Part shown: positions 49,205 through 61,182 of the stretch, piece by piece | How the letters are laid out: every line of letters begins with the position of its first letter | How positions within the stretch are numbered: the first letter of the stretch is position 1 | Source of the DNA: Diplocarpon mali | Lineage: Eukaryota; Ascomycota; Leotiomycetes; Helotiales; Drepanopezizaceae | Length of the DNA: 64,000 nt | Assembly (NCBI GenBank): GCA_024741835.1 | Contig: JAENRP010000157.1 | Span: 5,838-69,837 of the forward strand | Direction: 5' to 3' | Translations under genes and position numbers: made by a program | The notes under the pieces: generated by a model | What the model was told of the DNA's origin: nothing | Database searches by the model: none | The model's input: the letters and a program-made list of their open reading frames with translations, nothing else

Positions 49205-49462
49205 TTATGTGCAGCAGATAACATATGTGCATAGACTATCAAGGGTCTTGTTGAAGCAGCTTTCTTCGTTGGCCAGAGTAACTTCTGAGTTGAAACTTTG
49301 GGTATATTCCAGCGGACAGAGCGTATGATCGTACTTGCAGAAGAGGTTTTCGCCTATAGCACATCGGGCATGAATCTTTGCTGCATGAAACGTGCATTGT
49401 GCCGTAGACACAGATGCTACAGCAAGGATAGTAGCTATAATGAAAAAAGCAAAGAATTGCAT
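49205..49462 (-). CDS. Small secreted 8-cysteine protein, effector-like (paralogue 2)
   Basis: Single exon, 85 aa, start ATG at 49462. The signal peptide is MQFFAFFIIATILAVASVST with cleavage expected after the following Ala. Cysteine spacing C-x10-C-x7-C-x6-C-x19-C-x8-C-x4-CC is almost identical to paralogue 1 at 43.4 kb, and the x19 and x8 loops end in the related strings ANEESCFNK and ANEETCLDK. Outside the cysteine frame the two have diverged strongly, as expected for fast-evolving effectors, yet both are intact even though neighbouring repeats are ruined. The promoter is also conserved. No known function is assigned. Confidence 0.82.
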   Translation of the reverse strand: MQFFAFFIIATILAVASVSTAQCTFHAAKIHARCAIGENLFCKYDHTLCPLEYTQSFNSEVTLANEESCFNKTLDSLCTYVICCT

Positions 49463-49581
49463 TGAAGAAAGAAGCAAATAATCAAATGTAGTGTTTTGAC
49501 TAGAGTGAACGGAGATAGATTAAGCGTTTGTGTTGAATGATAACTATTTCAAATAGTGGTGATGATGGTGCAGTGGCCCTG

Positions 49582-49674
49582 CAGACAGCGAGAGTGCTTG
49601 TTTATATACAATGAAATACATGCTCCTACTTACCTGTCTTGGTTGAATTATTTGTACTTCATATACTTGAAACA
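49582..49674 (-). promoter_or_regulatory. Promoter block conserved with the paralogue at 43.8 kb
   Basis: About 120-212 bp upstream of paralogue 2 (reading minus). In plus-strand order: cagcgagagtgc, TATA element tttatatacaatg, atgctcctactta and atttgtacttcatatacttga. Over ~90 bp roughly three quarters of positions match the block at 43,768-43,862, better than the diverged inter-cysteine coding sequence. Confidence 0.65.
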
Positions 49675-52600
49675 ATAGTTAGTCATTTTATCTTCAACTT
49701 CTTAATTATGAAAAGAATTACGTGTACTACATTGGTACTGAGGTACAACTACACAGTACAGCGAGTATCCTTTTTTTCTATCAACAAGGAGCTCCCTGAA
49801 AACTTGTTTACAATACTATTGCATATAATTCTTTGATTTCTAGATAGAAACGAGCAATAAGAAGATCAGAATACACTTATGATATCCCTTACTCCAGCAG
49901 CGACGAATTTTCACGTTTGTCTTAGTACTATGTTTGATTTGTAAGGGAAATGTTTAATTGGGAAAAGATAGGAGACCAAAGGTAGCCGCTGTACTCCTTT
50001 TTTTTTCCTGCGTACAGTGGATCGAAATATCCACTTTCCATACTCCATACTTTAAAGTAGTAAATTAAATGCAAATGCTAAATGCTGTACGCTAGAGATT
50101 TTTTTGATACGTGATCCACTATCTTCGAACAAAGAGGATATCAAGCAGTCCATTTCTTCAACTTTAGGGTTTGAAGCATCTGGTTATTTCTCCGAATAAT
50201 GCAAACTCTCAATTCTCAGCGGAATTGAATGGGTTTTAAATGTACTATGTGCGAAATTGATACAAAATTTTATACATATGTATATATTAGAGTTTACTTG
50301 AGAGCTTGGCGGGCGGGAAAACGAATTATCTTAACCTAATCTAAAGTTTCCTTACCAAGGCTTATACAGTAGAGCACGTATTAACGACTCCATTTCCAAG
50401 ATATTTTTTACATACGCGGCGTTGTATTTGTTCGTAGGTCGCGCGACTTCATCAAGTTTGCACGCTATCACGATACACGGAACATTTTCTATTTCTCTGA
50501 GTATACTCAGTTTCGCCTTGACGCCCAGCAAGTGCTGCAAGTAACTTTTCAGGCATATATTTACTTGCTTTCGCCCAAGGCGTAGGACATATATCGTCAG
50601 TCTTGATTGTATGCATATGAAGATCAATAAATCTATACTAGTAATTAGTAGCATTATGATACAGTCTATCTTAGTAATAGTGAGTTCTTTTTTCGGTTCT
50701 TGCAGTTAGCTATATATGCAGATTATAGGAAATCTTCACTCTTCACAATACGCAGCTTGCGGATTTTATGGATGGGGCATGGAAAATAATGTTTCCAAAT
50801 GATCAAGGCATAAGATATAATTAATCTATTTCCATCAGATAGATAGTACTTCGTCGCGGACAAAACAAACACCACATTGCATAGTATCAATGCAAAGAGG
50901 ATTGCACGCGCGTTTGCAAGGTCAAAGTTACTTTCATGCGGTGTTTCTTTGGCTTCAACGACATACTTCTGGGGTTCCTTGACGGATAACCACCAGGTGG
51001 AAAGGACATGCCACCACCTATATGAAAACTGTGATTTCATCACTGGTCCCTCATTCTCTCATGAATTTCTCTGGATACTGCGACACTTGGAGCCCTTTGA
51101 TATAATCACTATAGCAACAAGAACCGTTATTAGAGAAGAAGTCATTTAACGATGTGGATCAGGTCAGCAGTTTGCTTGACTGATCCTGTGCAGGTTCAAG
51201 TCCGTATCCGATTTCATTCCTCCGCTCTGTGACTCGACGTAGTGTCTATTGTAGAATCGATGCCTTCTCTTTAATGGAGCCGTCGAATCTTGCTCTCTTA
51301 CACTACGGCGGAGCAAAATCAGGGCGGAGGCAGCATCAGAGGCAGAATTACACTGCAGATGCTGTTTTTTCCAGATTTGCACAAGCGCAATAGCTATCAA
51401 TACTATCACACTATGAGACTTGCTACATGAGCAGAACGCCCTGGAGAAGAGCTAATTTCAAAATCAAGGCTCGGACCATGACCTGGAAAGACCCTGCCAA
51501 AATGCTGTGATTTACAGTACAACACAGGCGCTTTCAACCTCCTAACTAGAGGAGCCATATCCGCCAAACTTGAACCAAACCATCCACATCACACAAAATG
51601 CTCTGTAGACACTCAGAGAAGAGCTTCTTAATTGATTCATGTCTTTTTTTTTAGAAGTATGGAAGTCCTAGCCCTCATGTGTGGTGAGACCATGATCTGA
51701 AGCAAGCTAGACATGATTGCGTATCACAAAAGATGCTGAAGGACTTGCACCAACAGAGACAGGGAGGGAGTTCATCTAACATGGCCATATAGCGTGACTG
51801 TAGAACCCGAGCACTTGGCCGAGAATAATAGGCGGTAACATGCTTCTGTACATTTCTCAAAGGGCTATGCCAGAGTCAGCGTACCTCAGCACCCACCAAA
51901 TAGCCGCTTCTGCTACCCTCCAGCGCTTCAAGCATAAAATTCAGAGTCAGTAGTTCGCAGGTTGGCTAGTTGGTAGTGAAACTAGCTTGAGTGTTGGAAA
52001 GCTCCCGCTTGATTAGTGTTTGATAGCTAATATAGGTATGTGTTTAAAGAAAGGAGTTCCTGCTAGGCAAAATTGAACAGAATTTCTCTTCTATGCAATT
52101 ATTGACACATGACTGTAGCACGTAGATTTACAGACAGCCTGTAAAGATTCTGATAACTTATAATAGCCCGTCATGTTTGTCTTTTAGTCTGTGACACAAT
52201 GTCAAATACATAAGTAATGTAACCTGATATCGAAACTTTGGTTCTGAGTCTATCTTTGGGAACATAAATTTTGCCACTTATGTATTAGGTGGAAAGAAGC
52301 TGATAGACAGTAGAGCTGCTGAAGGGCTAATCTGCTGACCAAGTTGTCAATCAAGGTTAGACTCCGCATTGTTATCACAGCCTGGTTCTACGGGTTTCTG
52401 ATTTGAAAACTGTGAGCTGGCCTATTAGCAAGCTCAGACACCGCATACATACAAGCTAAACTTAGAGAATAAGAAGAATTTCTATGTAATGCTTCATAGG
52501 AAAAGATATCGAATAATAAAGCACTCACCGAAAATCAACATCTCAGTGATATAAAAACATAACATTGTCCTATTGGTATGTACCTGGTCATTTGACTTTA

Positions 52601-54150
52601 TAATCTTTCTAAGCACAAAGGCAAGATCAAAGTTCATTCTGACTACGCTGGATCTTCTTTCCTTGCTGATGCCAAATAGAGGTCGACCGACAATTCTCAA
52701 AGATGCCTAACCTACCCCCCAAAGCCGAGACAGATCTCGAAGCAAAGCTTCAGGAACGCATACTGCTAATATGATCCAAGCTCGGCTTGATATTGTCACA
52801 AAAGAGAAGCAGTGGGCAGGGAAAATCCCAAGGGTTCCCAAGCTCAGACCATGGAGTCTAGCTTAGTAGATATTCGACATGATGCTTTTGCTATCGCAGT
52901 GGAGACCTGATACAAATCAAGATCACAAGGAGAGAAGAGAGAGTATCAAAGTATGAAAGCTGCTAAAGAGCAGGGTAAAGAGTCCCCTTTCATCCCCGCC
53001 TATCATCCGCAGCCTGATAAGTCATCAGTGTTGTAAAACCAAGCTAGCATGCCCAAAATGTAAAATCTACTACATGGATATGATGTACAGCAACGCAAAT
53101 ACGACAAATTCGTAATGTAGCCGAGAGAACAGCGCTATATTGCTATGCCAATACCCTTATCTCTGATTAGAAACGGTGCCTTCTTCATGAGCTACGAAGA
53201 GCAAAGCGCACAACAACCCAATGGACGCTTGTAACTTCCCAGAACCATCGGAGGAGCTTTTCACTTCATTGGCACCTGCCCAAATTGCAAGTTGCCTGAG
53301 ATGCTGTGTCATTACAAGCTCTCCAAACGCGATACTTTCGTATATAAATTTCTAAATATCTGCCGAAGAATGCTTGTCATACAATTCCTCTCTTACAGTG
53401 TCGTATACAAAGTTGAGTGCAGCCCTTCGCAAGCGACTCGTTGGTGTTTACTTTCCGTGAAATCCCCTTCAAACATCCCCAGTGCGGCAAGGCGAAGCCT
53501 CTCGGCTCTGGTGACATCCATAAAGACGTTTTAATGATATACAGAACAGGTGAACTCCAGTGCAGGTAGATGAACTCCTGTTTACCTCCACGGTGTCTCA
53601 TCCACAACTAGCTTATCAGTTACTATTATGGTCTCTAGAGCCTTATTCTGGTTAGCTTTAGTCATCGCATGAGCTTGAGGTAGGTATAGATGGTATAGAT
53701 TTTAAATTCTTGTCAAGTGTCTTCAGGTCTTGGCTAGAGGGGCAGGTTTTTTGGGATCGTGCCTTGGATCACGGTCCTAGATGCTTCCAACCGGAAGAAA
53801 ATGGAGCGGAGCTAGCCTAGTTTACCTATCAAGATGGCAATCTAATACCCATCAATCCGTTAATTTCAAAGTATATTCTTCGAATGGTAGGTTCATAGCA
53901 GGATCTGTCACAGATTTCAAGATATTCGTAATCTCTTATTTACTCTGAGCAAGCATCAAGATAGATCTAGCATCCAACTATTTGCTATTCGCTTTGACGT
54001 ATCTTAACTAGCTCTTTATTGCATTGCAGAGAATTTATTCATTTTTACGTAGGAAAGAATCGATGATCCGCTACTTACAGCCTCAGATGCCAGTACCGAA
54101 GCTGTTGCAACACTGGCAAGCATTGATGTGCTTGCTTACATTAACAAAAT
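49675..54150. other. Gene-poor AT-rich region
   Basis: About 4.5 kb without a confident gene. Minus-strand frames at 50,352-50,654 (about 100 codons) and 50,723-51,043 (106 codons, with hydrophobic segments) could be pieces of one degraded or spliced gene, but I find no domain and no joining splice sites. A minus-strand ATG frame at 53,521-53,390 (about 43 codons, opening MDVTRAERLRLAALGMFEGD) is followed by a GTAAGA donor-like site and may be an exon or relic. None is called as a gene. Confidence 0.45.
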
Positions 54151-54322
54151 TGTCGTGCTGTATTTAGAGGTGGATTCTCAGTGGTGGCAGAAGCTTGTCA
54201 AATTCTACTCTAACTGTATATCTGAGCTCCCTTTATAGAAGTGCTCCGTGGCCACTTCAGGGGTACATTACATAAGCTAGTCCTTAGATGCCTTAGTGCC
54301 TGAGGCTCCTTATGGCGCAACA
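54151..54322 (-). repeat. 3' LTR of the Copia element (172 bp)
   Basis: Starts tgtcgtgctgtatttagagg and ends ggcgcaaca on the plus strand. It differs from the other LTR at five positions, all C/T transitions; three are CA-to-TA in this copy. Confidence 0.93.
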
Positions 54323-54540
54323 CACCCCCTAGGTGAGAAGCAGCTCCTAGCTGGGCTCAGCTATAACTAGCGCCAGATCTAGTATATAAGACTCCCTTAT
54401 TATACTCCTTAGCTTTTAAAATAATGAAAATTGCTTGACAAAGCTGTAATGAATGAAAGAGGGAGCGCGTTCTAGGTGCTTCCTCTATAGAATAGAAGCT
54501 AAATCAGGTGATAAAGGAAAGTCAACAAAGGCAGCGCGCT

Positions 54541-55533
54541 TATAAAAGTACGCGTTTTTCCCCTATGAAGCTTTCCTTCCTTATACTTCTTTAAATAATT
54601 ACTTTAAAATGGAAAACAGCAATAATAACTCTGAGGAGCGCCCTACTGGGGCTACTACTGTAAGCTTCCTGATCGTGCTCCCTTACTCCTGCTAAAGACT
54701 TATAGCGAAGTCGTCGTGCTCGAATACAGCTTGGAGCTTCTCGGCGCGGCAGATAGCAGGAGGATGATAACGCGCCTGAGACGTTCGACGTGGTGACACC
54801 CCTAAGAGGGAGCGCGCCTCCTCCCCTCCCCGCCACCCCCTAGGCCGTGGTTCCTAGAACACCGGCGGTCCCCTCCGCAGCTCCCTCCTCTTGTCGCAAG
54901 CTAGAGCAGGGGCTGATGAGGAATATATCGTGTGAGGGGTGCGTTCGGAGCTTTCTAGCTGGGAAGTCGGCTGGCGTATGCTTCAATAGCACGGTGGGAG
55001 TACGCTGCTTTCGTTGTGCGAAGGGAGGCTACGCGTGCTAGGAGCTTCCTGTCGGCGCCTTAGAGGCGTGGGAAGACTACGTGTTCTTATTAGAGGAGAA
55101 CGATAGTGACGCCGCGGTACGTTCTCAAGCTCCCTTTAGGTGGTTTGCCACTAATAAGTAGTTCAGGGCCTCGCCGCTACTAAGAGGAAGGTGAGAGAGG
55201 AGCTTCGAAAGGCGCGCTGGAGAGAGATAGAGGAGGTGGTATTGTCGGAGGGTAAGTTATTATAAGCTTTCTCGTACTATAGCTAATAGCTTCCTAGAAC
55301 TAATGGCTCAGGAGCTCCCGCCGCCGCCGATTATAGCACCTCTTAGCCTCGCTGCCCGCCTTACAGAGGCTTTTGAGGCTCTTGCGGCTGCTCCTGTTGT
55401 TGCTCCCAGCGTTGCTTCCGGCGTTGCTCCCTAGGCGGCTCCTAGGGCTGCGCTACCGGAGGAGTCGGTTGCTTCTCGGCGGGGACGCGCCCTTATGTTG
55501 TTTGCGGAGCTATTAGAGGTTTTGATTATCTAA
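54541..55533 (+). pseudogene. Four-exon gene antisense to the Copia element, cysteine-rich, with in-frame TAGs
   Basis: Opposite in orientation to the retrotransposon. TATAAAAG lies at 54,541 and an ATG at 54,609. Exons 54609..54659, 54706..55116, 55167..55251 and 55298..55533 total 783 nt (261 codons with stop), and phases 0, 0, 1 agree. All three introns (46, 50 and 46 nt) have good donors (GTAAGC, GTACGT, GTAAGT) and CTAAY-like branch sites, so selection for splicing is likely. Exon 2 encodes a motif C-x2-C-x12-C-x8-C-x2-C-x6-C (CEGC ... VCF ... CFRCAKGGYAC), which could bind zinc; exon 3 is basic (ATKRKVREELRKARW) and exon 4 Ala/Pro-rich. There are four internal stops, all TAG, at 54,754, 54,841, 55,039 and one in exon 4; each could be a mutated CAG. 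Function unknown. Exact splice choice is inference. Confidence 0.6.
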
Positions 55534-55679
55534 GGGAGTTGGTTTGAAGCCTCCCTGTGTATTAGTATACGAAAATTGAACCCTGTCTTGCGCTTCCTTC
55601 CCACTTGCTATTACAAAGGAGATGTGAAAGGATTATGGAGCATTTAAAATGCTAGCTTCTCGACTAGACCTCTTGCGTC

Positions 55680-57120
55680 TTAGAGGTTCAAAAGCTTAAT
55701 AAAGCTCTCGAACTTTTGTCGAGGAAGGTTTTTAGTGAGGCCATCTGCGTGCATGTCCTTAGTAGGGAGATAGGCCACTTGAAAGCTCCCTTTTTGGTGC
55801 TCCTATCGTAGCTATATATTATGTATATCAACGTGTCGGAGCTTTGTAGAAATCCTTTGAGAGTCTCCTATAATAAGCCGTATTGTCTATTGATTATCGC
55901 AAAATATGGACCATAGAGCTTCCACCTTAAGCTCTATTTCCTTAAAGAACCTCTTTAAAGCTATCATCTCCTTCGCTGTATGCGCTACTCTTAGGAGCTC
56001 AGCCTCTGTAGTAGAAGTAGTAACTGTCGGTTGCTTTGAGGCTTTCCAAATGATTGCTCCTTTAAATAGGAATATAATAAAACCGTAGGAGGAGCGCCTT
56101 GTCTTTAGATCATCTGCGAAGGAAGCATCTGACGATACTACTAGGTTATTTGATCTGCTAAATCGACTATAAGTGATTCCTAGGAAGCGTATATTGAAAA
56201 GGTAGCGAATTGTCCAATTGATAGCTTTAAGGTGTTCGGAGCTTGGGTTTGTGTAGAAATGAGATAGCTGGGCGATTGCAAAAGCTATATCTAGGCGCAG
56301 TATAATAGCTGTATATAAGGCGGAGCCTACTTTTTCCTGGAACTCCTTAATTCTCGAGTAGGGAGCTGTTTTGTAGTTCTTTTTAAGTTCGAAGTAGGGG
56401 AGCGGCGTACTAGGGAAACGCCCTATATTAAGGCTAAACCTCTTTGCCATCTTCTCGATATAGGCGTTATAGAGCAGAGTAATTGTACCCTGCTTCCTGT
56501 CTCGAGAGACTCTCACCCTTAAGAACCACTCAACATCTCCTATAGCTGTCAATTCGTATGCTTCGCGCAGTCCCTCTATAGTCTTCTGAGCTTCTTCTAT
56601 ATAGGAGGAGTAGTATATTACTTATATATCGTTAACGTAGAAGGCTATGAATATAGTCCTATCCTTATTAACGAATATGCAAGGCTCCTCACTAAGAGGG
56701 GTAAGCTTCAGAGACTTAAGAGTACTGGTGAAATCCCCGTACCAGAGCGCTGGGGAGTCTCGAAGGCCGTATAAGGCGCGATCGAGCTCTACTACCTTAT
56801 CTTTCTGCTTCTAACCATCTGGCAAGAAGCAAACAACTGGCGCGCTCTGAGGGTCTCTCTTAGCATTTATAAAGGCGTTAATAACGTCGAACTGTCGGAG
56901 CTCTATATCGAATTTAGCGGCGATCGCTATCATAACCCTAAAAGATCTCGATGCGAGCGTCGCAGCGTAGGTAGAGAAAATAGAAGCTTCCTCCTGAAGA
57001 TCTCCCCTTACTACTATTCTTGACCTAAAGCGGCTAATCTCCCTAGAGGAGTTTAGCTTATAGTTAAAGACCCACTTCAGTGGTATAGGCCTTGTAGTAG
57101 CCTCGCTTTTATCAATCACT
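55680..57120 (-). pseudogene. Copia pol: reverse transcriptase and RNase H, interrupted
   Basis: The reverse-transcriptase start is seen as PIPLKWVFNYKLN and FDIELRQFDVINAFINAKRD (57,119-56,811). RNase H follows at 56,552-55,887, with LVVSSDASFADDLKTRRSS and the family-typical TTSTTEAELLRVAHTAKE, then DMHADGLTKNLP and the final stop at 55,680. The YVDD-like RT active-site stretch falls in the damaged interval between these frames. Stops and small gaps prevent a complete product. Confidence 0.88.
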
Positions 57121-57884
57121 CTCCAGCAATTGCGCGCTTCTAGGTTCTTGATCTCAGTTCTGGCTCCCTCTTTAAATTGCTCTCCGAAAGGGTGATTTGC
57201 AAGCTCCTTCCAGTGAGTTGGCGCTTTAGGAAGCTTGTCTTAAGGTGGAATTGGAAGGGTAGAGTTTCCTCTAGAGCTTCTAGATTGAGTCGCTACGGCA
57301 ACGACGCAGTGTACCGCTTTATACTCTTCTCTATTAGTTCTCGCAGGCTCCTGACTTGGCTAGAAAGTCGATATAAAGCTGTTTACCTGCTCCAACTGAT
57401 GTGTTTTAGGTTCTTCGAGGGCCAGCAGGAGATCCCTAACGTATATTGCGTATATGGCATTCCCGCTCCCTCTTCTCCTTTTTGACCTGCGGAGCGGTAT
57501 AGGTACTATTTCCTGCTCCTCATTAGGCTTCTTGCGTTTTCGGAAGGCCCTTATATCAAGTACTTTAGGCTGAGCTTCTATTAGTTTTAGAGAGCTCCCT
57601 CTTTTGGTATTATCCTTAAGAGCTTCCATATCCTGGCGTAGCTCCTGATCGATCGGTGCTTCTAGTAAGAGCTGGCGTGCTTCTTCACTAGTTGCCTATG
57701 GTGGAGCTTCTAGTAATTGAAGGGCCTGCTCCTGCCCTTGCGATTGCTCAGTCCGTATAGCAACTAGAGGCCCGGTATTGCGCTCCCCAGCGGAACTGGC
57801 ATTTATAATATCGCTTTCGACGCTCCTCCCAACTATTGATAGTTGTCTTAGAGCGTCTAACCCTTCGCTACTAGGCAGCTGCTC

Positions 57885-59640
57885 CTAAGTAGCTAGAGTA
57901 GAAACGCTGTGAGTAGCCTCATAGGGGACGAGAGCCCTCGATAGATCTGAGCTCGGAGCTTCTATCGGTAAAAGATTAATAGGCTTACCCTCTACTAGGT
58001 TATCCGTAGGCTGCTCGTCCAGAGCTCCTTCTACGTTCTCGACGATTAACTCAGCGTCTTGAGCTTCTTCCTCCTCCTCCTCGATCATTTGCATAATCTC
58101 CTTGATGATTAGGAGCGGGTGGCCAGCTACCTTTTCGTGCTCCTTGAAGTAGAATTTGGACTTGTCGAATTCGACGTTTCGAGAGATTATAACCTTTCGG
58201 AGCTTAGGCACCTAGATCCTATATATGTTAGTGGCGCAGTAACCAACTAGGTATCTAATATGCCCTTGTGGCATGGTTTTGAAAGCTCTCTTATTCTTTA
58301 GAGCTTCCCTCTCCTTTGCTAATAGGTACGCGCGCGCTTTATACGCTTTTATACCCCCCTATTCTGGTCTTAAATCGGTGGTAAGCTTTATAGTGATCTG
58401 CGGATTATACCACCTGAAGTATTGTCTAAACTAGAGCTAGAGCACCTTATTTGGACTCTTCTATCCCCTGCGCTTCAATGGGCCGATATTATAGAGGTAT
58501 ATTGCAGCTAGTACGGCTTTAGGCCATAGGTGCTCCGGGAGGTTAGCAGAGATTAGCATAGTAAGTGCCTTTTCAATGATCTTTGCTCCCGCTCTCTCGG
58601 AAGCTCCATTTAGTTCATAAGTATAGGATGGAGTGACTTCTACCTCTATGCCTTCAGCTTCGCACTACTCTCTATATTTCGATGCTCCTTGTAGGGGGAA
58701 TACCGAGGTATTGTTGTCGCTCCTTAGAATATATAGGGAGAGGCTGTAACGGCGCTTTACCTATGCTTTAAAAGATTGAAGAGCTTCTAGAACTAGCGTT
58801 AGGGACTTGTGGAGTAGAGTATATCTAAATAACTTCCTACTAAATTCATCCTTAATTAGGAGAAGCTAGCTTTCTAAGGAGAGGCTTGATATGCTATAGT
58901 CAAATAGGTCCTAGGAGCACTTAAAGAACGGTCTTAGAGCCTTGAAATCTGACTCTCTCTTAGAAGGCTTTTGCTTAGCTTTTGCCTAAGCGCAAGCTTC
59001 ACAATTGATTTGTAGCTTCTCCTTAATCTTTACCCCCCTTGCGTTTAGCATAAGCTTCTTAAGCGCCTCAGCTCCTAGATGGCCTGATCGAAGGTGCTAA
59101 ATATCTGCCGAATCGTTCCTAGCTCTTAGGAATACGCTGCTCCTTAGGGGTTTATATTGGCTTCGCAGACGCTATTGTAAAGTAGGGAAGGCTAGGTAGG
59201 TTGGTTGAGCATAGCATAGCGAGTTGGGAGCGTTGTAAAAGTTGATAGGCTTATATTCAAACACTATGACGTTCGACCTACGCTCCAGCTGCTTTACAAC
59301 TACGTTATTATCTGCTGTACCCCTTTAGAGCGTCGCGTCTAGGCCTATATACTATACCTTAGCCTTCTTTAAAAGAGGCTCTGAGATAATATTAATATTG
59401 AACCTATCCATAAGCGCTACGTTCTTAAGCTCTAAGTCTCCTCCATCGGCGAGAACCCCTTTTATCAGACGTATACCCCTCTCCCTTATTGGCAGACTCG
59501 AGCTCCCCGCCTCTATACAGTCCTGGGGATGTGCGATTTTCAATGATCCAGGAACTAGAAGCTCCTCTCGATTAATAAGGTGCGTTGCGGTGCAGTTGTC
59601 GAGTAGGGTTGTATTTGAGAGAGCGTAGGGAGCTCTAAGG
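57885..59640 (-). pseudogene. Copia protease-like and integrase regions, interrupted
   Basis: Near 59.6 kb the minus strand reads LLDNCTATHLINREELL, the position of the retroviral-type aspartic protease. Integrase follows: an N-terminal HLRSGHLGAEAL and CEAC zinc-binding piece near 59.1 kb, then catalytic-core landmarks (a LRSDNNTSVF segment and LNGASERAGAKIIEKAL near 58.6 kb). A C-terminal acidic linker (IEEEEEEAQDAEL) lies at 58.1 kb. Several TAG/TAA codons interrupt it. Confidence 0.8.
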
Positions 59641-60179
59641 GTGGAGTATATTCCTGGGGTAAAGTCTTCGAAGAGAGTTGGATCTAGGAGGGCGGCTATG
59701 ATCTTGGATTTGCCGCTCCCTGAAGCTTCGGCAGATGTTCTTTCCTTGAATTGATCTATAGGAGCGTGTTTGAAATGGGAGAGCTTAGCTCGGAGCTCTT
59801 TCCATTCCGAGGAAGCAAGGTTTTCACGCGTTCTTTTAACCTTGTCATAGCTGGGGAGGTTTTGAAGCGTACCTTCCTTAGCGCTAGTTAAGGCATATTT
59901 CAGCCTATTACACTCCTCTGGGTTCTAGAAGTGATTTTTGACCTAGGGGCAAGGGCACTTTTTAACGCTCCCCTTGAGAGTCTTCTTCGCCTTGCCTTTA
60001 CTCGGTGCTCTTAGATTAGTATGATCGCCTACTCCTCTGAGCGAGGCGTATACTCTAAGGGTTGCCTTTGATGAGGAGCTTGCGAGGCTTCGCTCTATTA
60101 AGCTTAAGAACCAATTAATGTAGTGGACTATATCTTTTCTGTGCTTTAGACCTAGCTCATTATCTCTAATAAGCTCTGC

Positions 60180-61050
60180 CTGGATCTGCTAGGACTAAGT
60201 GGGAGCCTAGCGGTGAACCGACTGTAGAAACTTCGTGATCGCAAGGGAGCCTTGAACCTCTGGGATTTTATACGTTCGTGCTTCCTGGTAGATCTCCCTA
60301 AAGCTAGCAAGCCAGGTCTTCGGTTCCACTTTGCTACTCCTTGTTTTAGAGAGCTTGTTATTATAGTCTTCCCGAATTGACTCTGTTATGCTAACCTCAG
60401 AGGGGGCTAGTTCCCTGCGCAGGTGCTTTACGATCTATTGAATTGACAGTTTCCCCGCTTCCTTGCAGTTATATTGTACTGCTCGAAGCAACGTAGGGTG
60501 TACTGTCTTAGTAATCCAACGGTATAATTGAGTGTAGGAGCTCCTGTTCCTTTTCTACGTTTCTATTGTAAGATTGTATTATATTACCGCCATTTTATAC
60601 TCTAGCTCTACGTCTTTAGCTGTTATCTTTGCGGGTAGTGGTGGAGCTGGCGTTTGTTGATCGGTAGCTTCCTACTATTAGTACAACTCGTAGTAGCTTT
60701 GCAATACTCTTTAGTCCTATCCTTCCACAATTTTTTCAAGCTGCGGCAGTTCTATTTCTAGATCTAGCAGATATGGAGCTTCGTTCTTATAGAGCGGAGC
60801 TTGGTTTCCCATCTCTATAGCATACAGTTCAGGGTTATTAACCTGTCTTGGCTTCTCTATATGCTTCTGGAGGCGTAGAAATTCAGCTTGAAACTCTAGC
60901 TTGGCGTACTAAATGCGCTATAACTTCCTATCCTAGAGCATAACTCCACTAGAGCTAAGCTCCTGAGCTTCTTTTTGCTGGTACTCGCTTATATTGACTG
61001 GGTTGGTAGGGAGTATGGGTCTATTGGTTGGCTGGGAGCGTTGGAACGTT
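60180..61050 (-). pseudogene. Copia Gag region, interrupted
   Basis: Minus-strand translation is open over long stretches between TAG/TAA stops, with FLRLQKHIEKPRQVNNPELY, and a Gag-like helical part including RAVQYNCKEAGKLSIQ, KTWLASFREIYQEARTYKIP. Position just inside the 5' LTR and upstream of the protease-like segment supports Gag. The start codon is not resolved. Confidence 0.65.
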
Positions 61051-61182
61051 GAGTTAGGTCGTATAACGCGTATAGGCGAGGGAGAATGGATGAAAAATAG
61101 TAGTGAAACCTCTCTAAGAAGTCTTTAAACACAGTAGATTTTTGATCGTTTGCTCTTGAGAGTCGCGAATGGTGCTGATAAC

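Noticed and set aside
54847..55041. Independent small cysteine-rich gene starting at 54,847
   Set aside because: It begins with GTG, directly after a TAG, and is the middle of the longer spliced antisense gene.
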